From Rahnella woolbedingensis (GTDB taxonomy: Bacteria; Pseudomonadota; Gammaproteobacteria; Enterobacterales; Enterobacteriaceae): a DNA stretch of 64,000 nucleotides. This document shows, piece after piece, positions 19,299 to 28,408 of the stretch (positions within the stretch are counted from its first letter, which is position 1; each line of letters opens with the position of its first letter). The position numbers were made by a program, and so were the translations under genes. The stretch spans positions 62,001 to 126,000 of the forward strand of contig NZ_RAHH01000007.1 of the NCBI RefSeq assembly GCF_003602095.1, given 5' to 3'. The notes under the pieces are model-generated. The model was not told the DNA's origin and did no database searches. It saw only the letters and a program-made list of their open reading frames with translations.

Positions 19299-20195
19299 AT
19301 GAATGCGCTGTTTCCTCTCTTTGCTGTACTCATCTGGTCGCTGAATGCGGTGGTGAGTAAAGCCTCGGCTTCCGCGATCGATCCGGCGGCCATCTCATTC
19401 TACCGCTGGCTGCTGGCTTTAGTGTCGCTCACTCCTTTTGTGCTGCCGGGCCTGCTGCGTAACCTGCAAGCGGTAAAACAATACTGGTGGAAACTGCTGA
19501 TCCTCGGCCTGCTGGGCATGGTGCTGTATCAGAGTCTGGCGTATTACGCGGCGCACAGCGTCAGCGCGCTGTTTATGGGGATCCTCAATTCACTGATCCC
19601 GCTGCTGACCGTGCTAATTGGTCTGGTGGTGCTGAGCATCGTGCCGACCGTGGGCGTGGCGCTCGGCAGTATTGTTTCACTCGGCGGCTTACTGTGGCTG
19701 GTGAGTGCGGGCGATCCTTCGCAACTGTTGCAGCACGGCATCGGCAAGGGAGAACTGATGATGTTCGCGGCATCCGCGTCTTATGCGTTGTACGGCGTGT
19801 TAACCAAGCGCTGGGCGATCCCGCTGCCAAACTGGCAATCTTTATATGTGCAGATCATTTTCGGCGTATTACTGCTGCTGCCGAACTTCCTGATGGCCGG
19901 TGATGTCAGCCTGAACGCGCACAATATCCCGCTGGTGATTTTCGCCGGGATCCCGGCTTCAATTATTGCGCCCTATTTGTGGATCCAGGGCGTTATTCGC
20001 CTGGGTGCCAATAAAGCGTCTATTTTCATGAACCTTTCGCCAATTTTCACTGCGGTGATCGCCGTACTGTTCCTGCATGAACAGCTGCACAGCTATCACC
20101 TGATCGGCGGCGGCATCACGCTTGCCGGTGTCATTCTTGCGCAGCGTTTACGTAAACCGTTGTACTCCCGCCCTGCCTCTGTGGAACAAAAATAA
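19299..20195 (+). CDS. DMT superfamily (EamA) transporter
   Basis: This is a 298-residue inner-membrane protein with about ten hydrophobic segments in two EamA repeats (about 2-135 and 148-285). EamA proteins usually export amino acids, nucleosides or other small metabolites; the substrate cannot be told from sequence. It starts with 'MNALFPLFAVLIWSLNAVVS', the usual EamA opening. Divergent transcription with the AraC regulator suggests an inducible exporter. Confidence 0.88.
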   Translation: MNALFPLFAVLIWSLNAVVSKASASAIDPAAISFYRWLLALVSLTPFVLPGLLRNLQAVKQYWWKLLILGLLGMVLYQSLAYYAAHSVSALFMGILNSLIPLLTVLIGLVVLSIVPTVGVALGSIVSLGGLLWLVSAGDPSQLLQHGIGKGELMMFAASASYALYGVLTKRWAIPLPNWQSLYVQIIFGVLLLLPNFLMAGDVSLNAHNIPLVIFAGIPASIIAPYLWIQGVIRLGANKASIFMNLSPIFTAVIAVLFLHEQLHSYHLIGGGITLAGVILAQRLRKPLYSRPASVEQK

Positions 20196-20208
20196 ATCCG
20201 CTATTGCG

Positions 20209-20244
20209 GTCAGCCATCCTCCCAAAAGAGGGTGGCGACTTTCC
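20209..20244 (+). terminator. Hairpin after the DMT transporter gene
   Basis: A stem of about 12 bp with one bulge (20209-20221 with 20228-20239) starts 13 bases after the stop and is followed by TTTCC. It is a plausible but weak terminator because the T run is short. Confidence 0.4.
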
Positions 20245-20449
20245 TGCTTTTTGCTTTCGCGCCCCACCAGACGTTTATATCTGCCGTTTCAGGAAACAAT
20301 ATCCTGAAGAATCTTTATCAGCCTGCTATTCGCGGTGTCGGTAAAAACACTTTGCAGGTATGATGAGGCGCTTCCGCGCACTGCGCCGTACTTGTTACTT
20401 TTCACTCGAGTAAAAGTGACGTTTTAAATTTCCAGCGAAGGACGGTGAT

Positions 20450-21499
20450 ATGCAACCTTTGAGCGGCCCGGGTATGCCGGTTGGCGACAACAGAACACAA
20501 CCTCAGGGTCAGACCGTTCCTGCAAAACCAGGCGCTGAGCTGCCCTTAACCCCGGTACAGCGCACGACGCTGGAAAAACTGATCGTCAAACTGATGGCAC
20601 TGATGCCGGTCAAATCTGCTGAAATCTGGGCTAGCCTGCGCCATGAACTTTCGCTGCCGCATGGTGCGGAAATCACCTCGCAGCAGTTCCCGCAGGCGGA
20701 AGCCCTGTTACAGGGAAAACTGACTCAGGCGCAGGACAGCCACGCGTCTCGCCAGCTGATGTTGCAACTGACCGAGCTGTTGCCGCAGGGCAATAACCGT
20801 CAGGCGGTCAGTGATTTTATCCGCCAGAATTTCGGGCATACCGTACTAAGCCAGCTAACGCATCCGCAGCTGCAACAGGTGCTGGATCTGATCCAGACCC
20901 GTCAGATGAATATTCCGCTACCCCAGCAGACCCCGGTCACCGATCGTCCTCTACTGCCTGCCGAGCACAACAGTTTGCAGCAACTGGTCACACGTCTGAG
21001 CGCAGCGACGGGCGAAGCGCCGGTTAAAGTCTGGCAGACGCTGTTTACGCTGGTGGGCGTTAAAGTCGGCGAGCCTATTCCGGCCAAGCATTTCCAGCTG
21101 CTGAGTCAGTTTTTGCAGGTGAAAGCCTCACTCAGCCAGCAAACTACGGCGCCGACGCTGACCACGCTGCTCAGCGTACTCAAGCAACCGGCCAGTACGC
21201 ATGAAATTCACCTACTGACCGAATATGCCGACAACCGCTTTAGCGCAACGTTATCCACACCGCTGAATCAGGCACAGGTCAGTGACCTGATCGGAGTCCT
21301 GTTCAGCCAGCGGGTGGATCGTTCACCACGTGCGGATGAAACTGACGATGTATTCACGACCGTATCGCGCACCGATCCGCAACCGATCATGAATCCGCTG
21401 ATCGCCATGCTGCCGCCTTCCATGCAGGCGATTGGCGGCAAACCGCTCTTATTTATCGCGTTCGTGGTCGTCGTTATTCTGCTGTGGATCTTGTTTTAA
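20450..21499 (+). CDS. flk: Flagella biosynthesis regulator Flk
   Basis: This is a 349-residue tail-anchored protein: a soluble Gln/Leu-rich body, a short acidic stretch near 300-310, and a single C-terminal hydrophobic segment ('LLFIAFVVVVILLWILF'). In Salmonella and E. coli Flk couples flagellar assembly checkpoints to FlgM secretion. The upstream 'AGCGAAGGACGGTGAT' gives a good ribosome site for ATG 20450. The gene is next to pdxB in E. coli; here two inserted genes separate them. Confidence 0.88.
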   Translation: MQPLSGPGMPVGDNRTQPQGQTVPAKPGAELPLTPVQRTTLEKLIVKLMALMPVKSAEIWASLRHELSLPHGAEITSQQFPQAEALLQGKLTQAQDSHASRQLMLQLTELLPQGNNRQAVSDFIRQNFGHTVLSQLTHPQLQQVLDLIQTRQMNIPLPQQTPVTDRPLLPAEHNSLQQLVTRLSAATGEAPVKVWQTLFTLVGVKVGEPIPAKHFQLLSQFLQVKASLSQQTTAPTLTTLLSVLKQPASTHEIHLLTEYADNRFSATLSTPLNQAQVSDLIGVLFSQRVDRSPRADETDDVFTTVSRTDPQPIMNPLIAMLPPSMQAIGGKPLLFIAFVVVVILLWILF

Positions 21500-21515
21500 A
21501 CGCAGCAGCAAAACA

Positions 21516-21971
21516 TCAGGCGCAGCCACAATCATCCGGTGCCAGCGCTTTTGCATAGTTTCCGCGTTCTTCACCCACAGCCAGCGGGTGCTGATCGCGG
21601 ATCCAAAAGTCCAGCCCGCCAATCATTTCCTTCACCCTGAATCCCAGTTTCGCCAGTTTGTACGCGCCCTGCGTCGAACCGTTGCATCCGATCCCATCGC
21701 AGTACGTCACATACACCACCTCTTTACTGAGTTCACGGGTACTTTCTGCCGTCATCTGTTTATGTGGAAAACTGACCGAGCCCGGTACATGACCGCGCGC
21801 ATAATGTTCAGCAGAACGGGTATCAATAACCACAATCCCGCTGACAGCGTTTTGTAAATCCGCAGCGACATCAGCGGCATCGGTGTAAAAACTCAGTTTC
21901 GACAGCAGATACGCAGCGCTGATTTCCGGTGACGGGGGGGTAAATCCCAAAACATAAGACTCTTGTTGCAT
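21516..21971 (-). CDS. Single-domain rhodanese-like sulfurtransferase
   Basis: This 151-residue protein is a rhodanese-homology domain with 'IDTRSAEHYARGHVPGS' near residues 50-66 and an active-site loop 'CDGIGCNGST' near 91-100, in which Cys91 is the probable persulfide carrier. A C-terminal 'DDCGCA' adds two more cysteines. ATG 21971 is chosen for GAGG eight bases upstream. It diverges from a MocR-type regulator, which suggests that regulator controls it. The substrate is unknown. Confidence 0.82.
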   Translation of the reverse strand: MQQESYVLGFTPPSPEISAAYLLSKLSFYTDAADVAADLQNAVSGIVVIDTRSAEHYARGHVPGSVSFPHKQMTAESTRELSKEVVYVTYCDGIGCNGSTQGAYKLAKLGFRVKEMIGGLDFWIRDQHPLAVGEERGNYAKALAPDDCGCA

Positions 21972-22026
21972 AAACGCTTCCTCATAAAGTGACGTGACTG
22001 AAAACAGTTCCATCATCGCTGTTTTT

Positions 22027-22067
22027 GGTCTTATGATTAATGCCAATTATCTGCCAACCCTAAGACC
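22027..22067. promoter_or_regulatory. Inverted repeat between rhodanese and MocR genes
   Basis: GGTCTTA at 22027-22033 is mirrored by TAAGACC at 22061-22067, with a TGGCA direct repeat (minus strand) between. It sits in the 100-bp divergent gap, where a MocR regulator would be expected to bind. Assignment as operator is inference. Confidence 0.4.
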
Positions 22068-22071
22068 CATT

Positions 22072-23550
22072 ATGCCAGCGCAACTTCGGCCATCAGCACT
22101 GATTACGCTTTTCGAAAACACGGCGGCCACTGCCTCAGGATCCTCCACAGGTTTACGGGACAGACTGTGTGCGGCGTTGCGACAGGCAATGATGACCGGT
22201 GCACTCGCGAGCGGGGAAAGACTGCCCTCTTCCCGGATTCTGGCAAACGACCTCAAATTGTCACGCGTCACGGTAGAAGCCGCTTATGCTCAGGTCGAAG
22301 CCGAGGGATATTTGCAGCGACAGACCGGCAGAGGCACTTTCGTCAGCACTTCGTTGCCGCACGCCAGCGTATCGCGCAGCAATAAAACCCCCCAGGCGGG
22401 GCTTTCAAGACTGTCCGCACGGGGACAAAAAATGGTCACCACTGGCGGATGCCGCGATCCTCTGTCACCGGTGGCGTTCGCCGCAGGTTCCCCTGACCTG
22501 CGTGCTTTCCCGCTGAAAATCTGGAAACAGATCACCAGCAGGCAACTGCGGATTCAGGGCGAAAAATTGCTGGGATATGGCGATCCGCAGGGATATCGGC
22601 CTCTGCGCGAAGCGGTTGCCAGCTACTTGCAGCAATCCAGAGGCGTACTGTGCAGCCCGGAACAAATCCTCATTACGACCAGTTCGCAGCAGGCGCTTCA
22701 GTTGCTGGCAATGCTGCTTGTCGACCCTGAAGATACCGTCTGGATTGAACAGCCCGGTTATTTAGGCGCACGAAACGCTTTTGCCAGTGCCGGAGCCGAC
22801 ATTTGCGCTGTTCCGGTGGATGGGGAAGGAATGGCGCCGGAGCCCGATTTACCTGTGCCGCGCCTGATATATCTGACGCCTTCGCATCATTATCCGACCG
22901 GTGTCAGCCTGAGTTTGCCACGCCGTCTGCATCTGCTCGACTATGCAAAGCGTCACGGCTGCTGGATAGTCGAAGACGATTACGACAGCGAACTGCATTA
23001 TGACGGGCGACCGCTGCCTGCCATGCAGGGGCTGGATAAACATCAGCAGGTCATTTATCTCGGCACTTTTTCGAAAGTGTTATTCCCGTCTTTACGGCTG
23101 GCCTACATGGTATTACCGCCCGCCCTCGTCACGCCGATGGTCACACTGCGCACAGTCAGTGATGGTCATTCTTCACAGCTGATGCAGGCCGTTACCGCTG
23201 AATTCATGCAGGCCGGACATTTCGCCTCACACCTGCGTTTATCCCGACAGCTTTACCACAGCCGCCGCGACCACCTGCTTTTGCAAATCAGACAGAAAAT
23301 TGAGTGGCTCACTCCGCAAGTGGCTGCTGGTGGATTACAGCTTGCCGCTCACCTTCCTGCCGGACAGGAGCAATATTTCAGCACGCTCGCCGCACAGGCT
23401 GGCATTGAAACCCCGCGCCTTTCACCGTTATTTCTCGGCAATTCCGGCCAGCATCAGGACGGCTGGTTGCTGGGGTTCTCGGCATTAACGCCTGCTGAAA
23501 TCACCGCTGCCGTGAACCGTCTGGCCCCGCTGAAGATATCCGCTATTTAG
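22072..23550 (+). CDS. MocR/PdxR-family regulator (GntR HTH fused to aminotransferase)
   Basis: This protein of about 492 residues has an N-terminal winged helix ('GERLPSSRILANDLKLSRVT', about 50-70) followed by a fold-type I aminotransferase domain that binds PLP; the Schiff-base lysine lies in 'YLGTFSKVLFPSLR'. MocR proteins sense PLP or amino acid adducts and often control a divergent gene, here the rhodanese. ATG 22072 gives the normal N terminus, but no strong ribosome site is seen; an earlier in-frame start (21994 or 22034) is possible. The 3' end overlaps the convergent transporter gene by 8 bp. Confidence 0.85.
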   Translation: MPAQLRPSALITLFENTAATASGSSTGLRDRLCAALRQAMMTGALASGERLPSSRILANDLKLSRVTVEAAYAQVEAEGYLQRQTGRGTFVSTSLPHASVSRSNKTPQAGLSRLSARGQKMVTTGGCRDPLSPVAFAAGSPDLRAFPLKIWKQITSRQLRIQGEKLLGYGDPQGYRPLREAVASYLQQSRGVLCSPEQILITTSSQQALQLLAMLLVDPEDTVWIEQPGYLGARNAFASAGADICAVPVDGEGMAPEPDLPVPRLIYLTPSHHYPTGVSLSLPRRLHLLDYAKRHGCWIVEDDYDSELHYDGRPLPAMQGLDKHQQVIYLGTFSKVLFPSLRLAYMVLPPALVTPMVTLRTVSDGHSSQLMQAVTAEFMQAGHFASHLRLSRQLYHSRRDHLLLQIRQKIEWLTPQVAAGGLQLAAHLPAGQEQYFSTLAAQAGIETPRLSPLFLGNSGQHQDGWLLGFSALTPAEITAAVNRLAPLKISAI

Positions 23551-24670
23551 CGAACAGCGCCAGCAGCAGCCAGCCCGCCACGCCACTGAACAGCAGAAAC
23601 GGGAAGGAGTAATAATGAAATCTGAGCCAGATCTTTTTGTCATTCGCCATGCGCAGCGCGATCAGATTTGCCAGCGATCCAATCGCCAGGCCGAAACCGC
23701 CGGCATTCACGGCGTAAGCCAGCAACGCGCCGGAAGGCAGATAGTTGATCATCAGAATTGTCGCCGGTACGTTGCTGATCACCTGAGAAAGTCCGATGCT
23801 GAGCAGATAATGTCCGTAATCCGGCAAACCTTGAATCTGTGCGAACGCGGGCTGTAAAGCCGGTAAGCCCACAATCAGGCGCACATCGATAAACATCACG
23901 ATGAATACCAGGATCAGCGGCCAGTCGATGCGCAGCAATACGTCCCGCGCCAGCAGCAGGAAACACAAAATCACCGCCAGTAAGCCATACAGCGCCAGCT
24001 CCAGATCCACACAGGCGATAAACACCGCATACAGCGCCACGCAGCAAACCAGTAAGCGTTTCTGGAACGGATAGCCCTGATTGCTTTCCAGCTTTTTCAG
24101 GCTGTGCGAGGGGAAACAAAACCAGGTAACCACCAGCAGCGCGACCAGCGTGATTAACGCCAGCGGTGCCATCTGCCCGATGAAATGCAAAAACGACAAA
24201 CCTGACTTATTCCACAGCAGGATGTTCTGCGGGTTGCCGATGGGCGTGAGCAGTGAACCGGCATTCACCGCCAGCGCTTCAAATATGATCAGTCTCGTCA
24301 CCGGCAGTGACGTCAGTTTTTTCAGCGTGATCGTCAGCGGAATAACGATGAACAGCGCCACGTCGTTAGTCATAAACGTGGAAAGCACCGCCGCCGCCAT
24401 CACCAGAAACAGCGCCAGCCTGCGTTCATTATCGATGGCGTTAATCATCTTGCGGCCAACAAAATCAAAATAGCCACTGACTTCAACGCCTTTGGTCAGC
24501 ATCAGTAATCCCAGCAGCGTGACGATAGTGTCCCAGTCAACAAACTGCGGAAATTGGGTGATTTTTGCAGGCTGAAACAGCGTCAGAATGACGCCCAGCA
24601 GAACCAAAAGGTGCAGAAATTTGTCACGTAAAAAGGGTTTACCTACCGTGCCTAACGCCGCTATCAACAT
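23543..24670 (-). CDS. YbiR-like ArsB/NhaD-type anion transporter
   Basis: This is a 375-residue inner-membrane permease of the ion transporter superfamily, with about ten membrane segments. The conserved 'STFMTNDVALFIVIPLTI' near 95-112 and 'GSLLTPIGNPQNILLWNKSG' near 143-162 are family hallmarks that line the transport site. E. coli YbiR is the closest protein I recognise. The substrate is unknown. ATG 24670 gives the normal start; the longer frame lacks support. Confidence 0.8.
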   Translation of the reverse strand: MLIAALGTVGKPFLRDKFLHLLVLLGVILTLFQPAKITQFPQFVDWDTIVTLLGLLMLTKGVEVSGYFDFVGRKMINAIDNERRLALFLVMAAAVLSTFMTNDVALFIVIPLTITLKKLTSLPVTRLIIFEALAVNAGSLLTPIGNPQNILLWNKSGLSFLHFIGQMAPLALITLVALLVVTWFCFPSHSLKKLESNQGYPFQKRLLVCCVALYAVFIACVDLELALYGLLAVILCFLLLARDVLLRIDWPLILVFIVMFIDVRLIVGLPALQPAFAQIQGLPDYGHYLLSIGLSQVISNVPATILMINYLPSGALLAYAVNAGGFGLAIGSLANLIALRMANDKKIWLRFHYYSFPFLLFSGVAGWLLLALFAK

Positions 24671-24759
24671 GTTTATTCTTCGCTGAATAAGATGCGCTGA
24701 CGTTACCCGAAGAATCGAACCTCTGCCACTGCAAAAGTGTTTTCCCCGAGGCATCGCGC

Positions 24760-24789
24760 AAAAAAAACGAGGCTCATACAGAGCCCCGT
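24760..24789 (-). terminator. Terminator after the PepSY gene
   Basis: On the minus strand a 9-bp stem with one mismatch and a 5-base loop (24781-24789 with 24767-24775) is followed by eight T residues. It lies 57 bp past the PepSY gene stop and ends that transcript before the YbiR-like gene. Confidence 0.8.
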
Positions 24790-24845
24790 CATCACGTTGC
24801 GAAACGTCCCGCAAATAAATTATTTCATGTCACTTCTGTGCAGGG

Positions 24846-26321
24846 TTAACTGACCGCAGAAACGACTTTCACTGCACGTCTGTTTTTCTGCCAGCGGAAC
24901 ACATCAATCAGCAGGAAAATCACCAGACTCGCGCCCATCACCGGCAATGAAATCGCCAGCCCGAGGGTGATGACAAAAATCGGGCATTGCAGGCTGAACG
25001 GCACGGATTTCCAGGTTTGCAGCAGGGTGACGGCCGGATTATTACCGTCACTGCTGACAGTTCTGCGCAGCCACCACAGGCGATATCCCCAGGCAATCAT
25101 CACGCAAAGCCCGGTACCAAAAATTACCAGAATGGCCTGATTCCAGACGCCGAACAGGATCCCCATATGTGCATCCACGCCCCAGCGCGTCAGTTTAGCC
25201 AGCAGCGGGAAATCAGCAAAACGCACGTGATCGACAATCTGCAATGAGCCGGGGTCAACGGACACGGCATCCACCTGCGTCGGCCAACTGCGGTCGACTT
25301 CGGTCACCGTCCAGGCTTTACCAGTGGTATAAGCCGGACGAATTTCGATTTTATGTGCCTCTATACCCGATTCACGCGCAGCCTGAACCACGGCATCAAA
25401 TGCCGAAGCTGAAACCGTGGCGGCCTGCGGAGCAGCAGGCATCGCGTGTTCGGACATGTCCATTTCCGGCATATCTGGCATATCAGCCATCTGCGCATGA
25501 TGTTCTGCATGTTCGTCGGCCGGCACCGCCTCTGCCAGCGGGTCTAGATTGGTCTTCACCGCCGGCGTCATCCAGCCCATATAAGCACGTAACACGCCAA
25601 TATTGTCGCCCGCCCATTGCGACCAGGTCAGACCGGTCGCCGAGAAGAACAGCAATCCGGCCAGCAATATCAGGCCGAGCGTGCTGTGCCAGCGGCGACT
25701 GCGCTGCTGTTTCTCAATGTTCTCAATTACTTTGCGCGGCGTACGGGATTTGCGGCTGGTCAGCCAGAGGATGACGCCGCCAAGCGCCGCCACCCAAAGC
25801 CATGACGCGGCGAGTTCGCTGTAAACACGCCCCGCATCGCCCAGCAACAGGCCGCGATGCAAATCATCCAGCCAGGTGCGGAAAGGCAAAATGCCGCTGG
25901 TGCCATACACCGTCATGTCACCTTTCACCGCCAGCGTTACCGGATCGATGAAAATTGCGCGGCTTTTGGATGCCCCGAGGTGCGGGTCTGAAAACATTAC
26001 CCGCGTAGTTTCCCCCGCTGATGGTGCCGGTCGGACCGCGTAAATCTGTTTATCCTGACCGGTAACGTTTAGCGCCGCATCAATCTGTCGCGAAAGCGGC
26101 TGCGCTTCGCCTTTTGACGAGGTAAATAACGCATCGGCATAGAGATAATTTTCGAACTGGGGGGTCAGCACATATAACGTGCCGGTGAGTGCCGCGACAA
26201 AAATGAACGGGCCGACGAACAGACCGATATAGAAATGCACACGGCGCAGCAATGCCAGAAAGGCTGCCTGTGCAGGCAGTTTTTTACCCGCGCTGGCTGG
26301 CAGGTTTGCAGGTTGATTCAT
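24846..26321 (-). CDS. PepSY-associated membrane protein with Met/His-rich loop
   Basis: This is a 491-residue inner-membrane protein of the PepSY_TM type, with four or five membrane segments (first about 25-48, 'HFYIGLFVGPFIFVAALTGT'). The large loops carry PepSY-like regions. Near residues 275-300 a cluster 'DEHAEHHAQMADMPDMPEMD' continues with more Met and His, the kind of motif that binds copper. PepSY_TM proteins are linked to metal or siderophore reduction at the inner membrane. The DUF2946 gene upstream also has Met/His clusters, so a copper uptake or homeostasis pair is likely. ATG 26321 is preferred over an in-frame GTG at 26351. Confidence 0.8.
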   Translation of the reverse strand: MNQPANLPASAGKKLPAQAAFLALLRRVHFYIGLFVGPFIFVAALTGTLYVLTPQFENYLYADALFTSSKGEAQPLSRQIDAALNVTGQDKQIYAVRPAPSAGETTRVMFSDPHLGASKSRAIFIDPVTLAVKGDMTVYGTSGILPFRTWLDDLHRGLLLGDAGRVYSELAASWLWVAALGGVILWLTSRKSRTPRKVIENIEKQQRSRRWHSTLGLILLAGLLFFSATGLTWSQWAGDNIGVLRAYMGWMTPAVKTNLDPLAEAVPADEHAEHHAQMADMPDMPEMDMSEHAMPAAPQAATVSASAFDAVVQAARESGIEAHKIEIRPAYTTGKAWTVTEVDRSWPTQVDAVSVDPGSLQIVDHVRFADFPLLAKLTRWGVDAHMGILFGVWNQAILVIFGTGLCVMIAWGYRLWWLRRTVSSDGNNPAVTLLQTWKSVPFSLQCPIFVITLGLAISLPVMGASLVIFLLIDVFRWQKNRRAVKVVSAVS

Positions 26322-26406
26322 AAAGCTGATTTCCTGAATTTCAAATAGCACGCCGTCAACAGCGATAACAATCGCGGTTAACTTGAAAAATATGATTCAG
26401 AGGCAG

Positions 26407-26886
26407 TTACAGAAAAACAGGCGGTGCGCGGGGTTGGGAATCCGTGAAGAACAGTGAAGGGATCAGACGTTGTATGACAGCGCGCGGAGGGGTACGGCTG
26501 GAAAAATCCAGCGACCACTGCATTGGCATCGCCTGTAAATCGAGCATCGGTAAGTGCACCAGCAGCACGCAATAACCGCACGCAGCATCGCTCATGTCAC
26601 CGGAAAGCATGGCTTTCACAGCATCCTGCGGCGCTGATTTACAGGTTTGCTTCTGACAATGTTCCATCGATGATGCGTGATGGCCTGACAACTCCATACC
26701 CGCCATCTCTGCGTCCGGCATGTCCATATCGGACATCATCATGCCGGGCATCATCATATGCTGCGCACCCTCAGCCACCAGCGATTTAGAAATCACCGGC
26801 GCAATAAACAACATCAGGATCGCCACAATTCCGAGCCAGGCCGGAACATGCAGATGTCGATGATGGATGTGTCTGAGTGAGAGCAT
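26407..26886 (-). CDS. DUF2946-like small protein, probably copper related
   Basis: This is a 159-residue protein with one N-terminal hydrophobic segment ('WLGIVAILMLFIAPVISK'), then Met-rich 'GAQHMMMPGMMMSDMDMP', a 'CQKQTC' motif and 'ACGYCVLLVHLP', as in DUF2946 family members. The cysteines, methionines and histidines could bind copper in the periplasm. It is 85 bp upstream of the PepSY gene on the same strand. In other bacteria DUF2946 genes lie beside copper-regulated TonB receptors; no receptor is present here. ATG 26886 has only a weak ribosome site. Confidence 0.7.
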   Translation of the reverse strand: MLSLRHIHHRHLHVPAWLGIVAILMLFIAPVISKSLVAEGAQHMMMPGMMMSDMDMPDAEMAGMELSGHHASSMEHCQKQTCKSAPQDAVKAMLSGDMSDAACGYCVLLVHLPMLDLQAMPMQWSLDFSSRTPPRAVIQRLIPSLFFTDSQPRAPPVFL

Positions 26887-26968
26887 TATGTCAACAAGGT
26901 GAAAATAAGAAGCGGCGAAATTGTACCTGAAATGTTGAAATAGAACAGAAGGGATAAATGACAGACGC

Positions 26969-26997
26969 AAAAAAGCCCGTATTAAACGGGCTTTTGG
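26969..26997 (-). terminator. Terminator between fabB and the DUF2946 gene
   Basis: A perfect 10-bp stem (26971-26980 with 26986-26995), AAAAGCCCGT and its complement, encloses a 5-base loop. The A and T arms make it work on the minus strand after fabB. Confidence 0.85.
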
Positions 26998-27018
26998 ATA
27001 AAGATTTAACGACGGGAA

Positions 27019-28239
27019 TTATTTGTCGTTTTTCAGCTTACGCATTACCAGCGTGGCGTTGGTGCCACCGAAGCCGAAGCTGTTGGACATCACCGTCGTC
27101 AGCTCGCGCTGAGTCGGTTTAGTGATGATGTCCATGCCTTCTGCCTGCTCATCGAGGTTTTCGATGTTGATGCTTGGCGCGATGAAGCCGTGTTCAGCCA
27201 TCAGCAAGGTGTAGATGGCTTCCTGAACGCCTGCGGCACCCAGGGAGTGACCGGTCATGGCTTTGGTAGAAGACAGCGCCGGAGTTTTATCGCCGAACAC
27301 TTCACGGATAGCGCCCAGTTCTTTCACGTCGCCGACCGGAGTAGAAGTTCCGTGCACGTTTACGTAATCGATTGGGGTATCCACGCCGTTCATTGCCATT
27401 TTCATGCAACGCACTGCGCCTTCGCCAGATGGCGCTACCATGTCTGCGCCGTCAGACGTTGCGCCGTAGCCAACGATTTCTGCGTAGATGTGTGCGCCAC
27501 GTGCCAGAGCATGTTCCAGCTCTTCCACAACAACCATACCGCCGCCGCCTGCGATAACGAAACCGTCGCGCGCTTTGTCGTAGGTACGGGAAGCTTTGTC
27601 TGGCGTTTCGTTGTAGCTGGTGGACAGTGCGCCCATCGCGTCGAATTCACACGCCATTTCCCAGCACAGTTCTTCACCGCCGCCTGCAAACACAACGTCC
27701 TGTTTGCCCAGTTGGATCATTTCTACCGCGTTACCGATGCAGTGTGCAGAGGTGGCGCAGGCAGAACTGATGGAATAGTTAACACCGCGAATTTTAAACG
27801 GAGTGGCGAGGCAGGCAGAAACGCCGGATGCCATCGCTTTGGTCACCATGTAAGGACCCACGCCGCGCAGGCCTTTGGCACGCATACCGTCAGAACCCGC
27901 AACCTGGTTGCGTGGAGAACCGCCGCCGGAACCGGCAATCAGGCCGGTACGTTCGTTGGAAACCATTTCAGGGGTCAGACCGGAGTCTTCAATCGCCTGT
28001 TGCATGGAAAGGTAAGCGTAGATCGAAGCATCACTCATGAAACGCACAATCTTACGATCGATAAGGCCTGCGGTGTCTAATTTGACATCACCCCAGACGT
28101 GACTACGCATCCCGGCATCTTTCAGCTCTTGCGAGAAAGTGATCCCAGAGCGACCTTCCTGCAGAGATGCAAGAACTTCCTGCTTGTTGTTACCGATGCT
28201 CGAGATGATACCCAGGCCAGTAATCACTGCACGTTTCAT
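27019..28239 (-). CDS. fabB: Beta-ketoacyl-ACP synthase I FabB
   Basis: FabB condenses malonyl-ACP with acyl-ACPs and is essential for unsaturated fatty acid synthesis. The 406-residue thiolase-fold enzyme has the nucleophile in '[14 protein letters not shown]' (Cys about 161) and the two catalytic histidines in '[12 protein letters not shown]' and '[14 protein letters not shown]'. The length equals that of E. coli FabB. FadR-like and FabR-like sites lie 50-85 bp upstream, so it should be activated by FadR and repressed by FabR as in E. coli. Confidence 0.97.
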   Translation of the reverse strand: MKRAVITGLGIISSIGNNKQEVLASLQEGRSGITFSQELKDAGMRSHVWGDVKLDTAGLIDRKIVRFMSDASIYAYLSMQQAIEDSGLTPEMVSNERTGLIAGSGGGSPRNQVAGSDGMRAKGLRGVGPYMVTKAMASGVSACLATPFKIRGVNYSISSACATSAHCIGNAVEMIQLGKQDVVFAGGGEELCWEMACEFDAMGALSTSYNETPDKASRTYDKARDGFVIAGGGGMVVVEELEHALARGAHIYAEIVGYGATSDGADMVAPSGEGAVRCMKMAMNGVDTPIDYVNVHGTSTPVGDVKELGAIREVFGDKTPALSSTKAMTGHSLGAAGVQEAIYTLLMAEHGFIAPSINIENLDEQAEGMDIITKPTQRELTTVMSNSFGFGGTNATLVMRKLKNDK

Positions 28240-28288
28240 TTAATACCTCTTGTACTATTCACCATTTGGGATTTCGTCACGCACTCTA

Positions 28289-28304
28289 GCGTACAGTTGT
28301 ACGC
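28289..28304 (-). promoter_or_regulatory. FabR-type palindrome upstream of fabB
   Basis: GCGTACA-GT-TGTACGC is a perfect palindrome that matches the FabR operator known from E. coli fabA and fabB promoters (AGCGTACA-N2-TGTACGCT core). It lies 50 bp upstream of the fabB start, next to the FadR-like site. Confidence 0.75.
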
Positions 28305-28306
28305 CG

Positions 28307-28322
28307 AACAAGTCCGATCAGC
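28307..28322 (-). promoter_or_regulatory. FadR-type activator site upstream of fabB
   Basis: On the minus strand GCTGATCGGACTTGTT resembles the FadR consensus (ANCTGGTCNGACNTGTT) and the known fabB site in E. coli. It lies just upstream of the FabR palindrome, the order seen in E. coli, where FadR activates fabB. Confidence 0.72.
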
Positions 28323-28408
28323 AATTCCTTATGTAAATCGTGGTAAATTTGCGCAGGGTCAGGCGCAGCGTTAAACTCCGGCATCGCCTTGAACTGAGAG
28401 AGTTTCAC

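Noticed and set aside
27190-28080. A 296-codon frame opposite fabB
   Set aside because: It is a shadow of the fabB codons with no ribosome site and unusual His/Cys-rich composition.
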